Shown one piece after another: positions 63,118 through 64,000 of a DNA stretch of 64,000 nt. The DNA lies in NCBI RefSeq assembly GCF_028548455.1, contig NZ_JAQQLF010000007.1, positions 62,001 to 126,000 on the forward strand. Reading direction: 5' to 3'. Under the pieces are notes generated by a model. That model had not been told where the DNA came from. It searched no databases and saw only the letters and a program-made list of their open reading frames with translations. The translations under genes and the position numbers were made by a program. Each line of letters starts with the position of its first letter. The stretch's first letter is position 1. The stretch comes from Vogesella aquatica. Its GTDB lineage: Bacteria; Pseudomonadota; Gammaproteobacteria; Burkholderiales; Chromobacteriaceae.

Positions 63118-64000
63118 ATGAAACTCGCTACCTATCAGAACCAGACCCGTGACGGCCAGCTGCTGGTAGTCAGCCGCGACCTACGCCGTGCCGTGGCCGT
63201 GCCGCACATTGCGGCCAACCTGCAAGCCGCACTGGACAACTGGGTACAGGCCGAACCCAAGCTGCAGGAAGTGTACGCCGCGCTGAACCAGGGCGAGGTG
63301 GCTGGCGAATTCGCCTTCGACCAGGCCCGCTGCCACAGCCCGCTGCCGCGCGCCTACCAGTGGGCCGATGGCTCTGCTTACCTGAACCACGTGGAGCTGG
63401 TGCGCAAGGCGCGCGGCGCCGAAGTACCGGCCAGCTTCTATACCGACCCGCTGATGTATCAGGGTGGCTCCGACGCCTTCCTGCCCCCGCGAGCCGGCAT
63501 CCCGCTGCGCGAGGCCGCGTGGGGGCTAGACTTTGAAGGCGAAGTGGCCGTCATTACCGGTGACGTACCGCAGGGTGCCGATGCGGCCGAGTGTGCCAAA
63601 CACATCCGCCTGCTGTTGCTGGTGAACGATGTGACGTTGCGTAACCTCATCCCCAACGAGCTGGCCAAGGGCTTTGGTTTCTTCCAGAGCAAGCCGGCTA
63701 CCGCCTTTTCGCCAGTAGCCGTTACCCCCGACGAGCTGGGCGATGCCTGGCAAGACGGCAAAGTACACCTGCCGCTGTTGGTGGATTACAACGGTGCCTT
63801 CTATGGCAAGCCGAACGCCGGGGTGGAAATGCAGTTCAACTTCCCGCAGCTGGTGGCCCATGTATCGAAAACCCGCGAGTTGGTAGCCGGCAGCATTATT
63901 GGCTCTGGCACCATCTCTAACCAGGATCGCAGCGTAGGCAGCTGCTGCCTGGCCGAGCAGCGCATGATCGAGATCATCGATACCGGTGCCGCCATCACCC
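63118..64000 (+). CDS. Fumarylacetoacetate hydrolase family protein, 3'-truncated by the window edge
   Basis: Read directly from ATG 63118 to the window end (294 codons, no stop). The N-terminus MKLATYQNQTRDGQLLVVSR and the blocks PRAYQWADGSAYLNHVELVR, GLDFEGEVAVITGDVP, LLVNDVTLRNL and SKPATAFSPVAVTPDELG, and SGSIIGSGT-type text (here AGSIIGSGTISNQD), are typical of bacterial fumarylacetoacetases (FahA type, about 330 residues). EGEV provides metal ligands. It would cleave fumarylacetoacetate to fumarate and acetoacetate after hppD. About 35-40 residues are missing. Confidence 0.88.
   Translation, partial: MKLATYQNQTRDGQLLVVSRDLRRAVAVPHIAANLQAALDNWVQAEPKLQEVYAALNQGEVAGEFAFDQARCHSPLPRAYQWADGSAYLNHVELVRKARGAEVPASFYTDPLMYQGGSDAFLPPRAGIPLREAAWGLDFEGEVAVITGDVPQGADAAECAKHIRLLLLVNDVTLRNLIPNELAKGFGFFQSKPATAFSPVAVTPDELGDAWQDGKVHLPLLVDYNGAFYGKPNAGVEMQFNFPQLVAHVSKTRELVAGSIIGSGTISNQDRSVGSCCLAEQRMIEIIDTGAAIT

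Overview
The window looks like a chromosomal segment of a Betaproteobacterium of the order Neisseriales, most likely family Chromobacteriaceae (Vogesella/Chromobacterium/Aquitalea type). This is inferred from gene order (tpiA-secG-tRNA-Leu-nuoABCDEFGHIJKLMN-DUF2818; paired lauroyl-acyltransferase genes divergent from metK; an S-adenosylhomocysteine riboswitch before ahcY) and from protein character. No database search was possible. Nearly all of it is ordinary core genome with high-GC codon use.

Layout. 0-1.4 kb: 3' part of a gamma-glutamyltranspeptidase gene. 1.4-7.7 kb: a small genomic island that begins exactly where a LysR-type regulator gene is cut to its C-terminal end, carries a five-gene rightward phage/ICE-type operon behind a strong promoter, and ends with an AlpA-like gene and a P4-type integrase next to yicC. 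7.7-11.5 kb: yicC, a Ser/Thr kinase with a PP2C phosphatase, rph, and a tiny Lys/Ala-rich exported protein. 11.5-19.2 kb (minus strand): an RstAB-like two-component system, then four sensory genes alternating Aer-type PAS receptors and HD-GYP proteins, two of which look degenerate. 19.2-24.7 kb: a perfect FNR-type box, dusA, rdgB-hemW-ridA, a LysE-type exporter and an orphan gene. 24.7-25.6 kb: a gene-free mosaic of repeats with a 94-bp inverted repeat. 25.6-33 kb: sstT, a SnoaL-like gene with phzF, a DUF2147 gene, recG and a PiT phosphate transporter. 33-37 kb: pstSCAB with a candidate Pho box and an internal terminator. 37-53 kb: tpiA, secG, tRNA-Leu(GAG), the complete 14-gene complex I operon and DUF2818. 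53-59 kb: two LpxL/HtrB-type acyltransferases and the methyl-cycle genes metK, ahcY (SAH riboswitch) and metF. 59-64 kb: a GGDEF protein, an Lrp-type regulator, hppD and the start of a fumarylacetoacetase gene (tyrosine catabolism).

The most unusual signal is a dispersed short motif, TTGGCCGCA, most often extended to AAGGTTGGCCGCA. I count at least 37 copies of the 9-mer and 11 of the 13-mer by eye in 64 kb, where about one and far less than one would be expected. Many are in intergenic DNA, several as inverted pairs or hairpins, and some lie inside genes, where a 20-bp perfect palindrome sits in an apparent insertion in HemW. Its density and layout recall DNA uptake sequences of the Neisseriaceae, but the sequence differs from the GCCGTCTGAA family as I know it.

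Functionally, metK, ahcY and metF together cover SAM synthesis, SAH breakdown and methyl supply. pst and pit are high- and low-affinity phosphate import side by side. The 11.5-19.2 kb block is a sensory and c-di-GMP region, and hppD-fah with a divergent Lrp regulator is a tyrosine-degradation locus.
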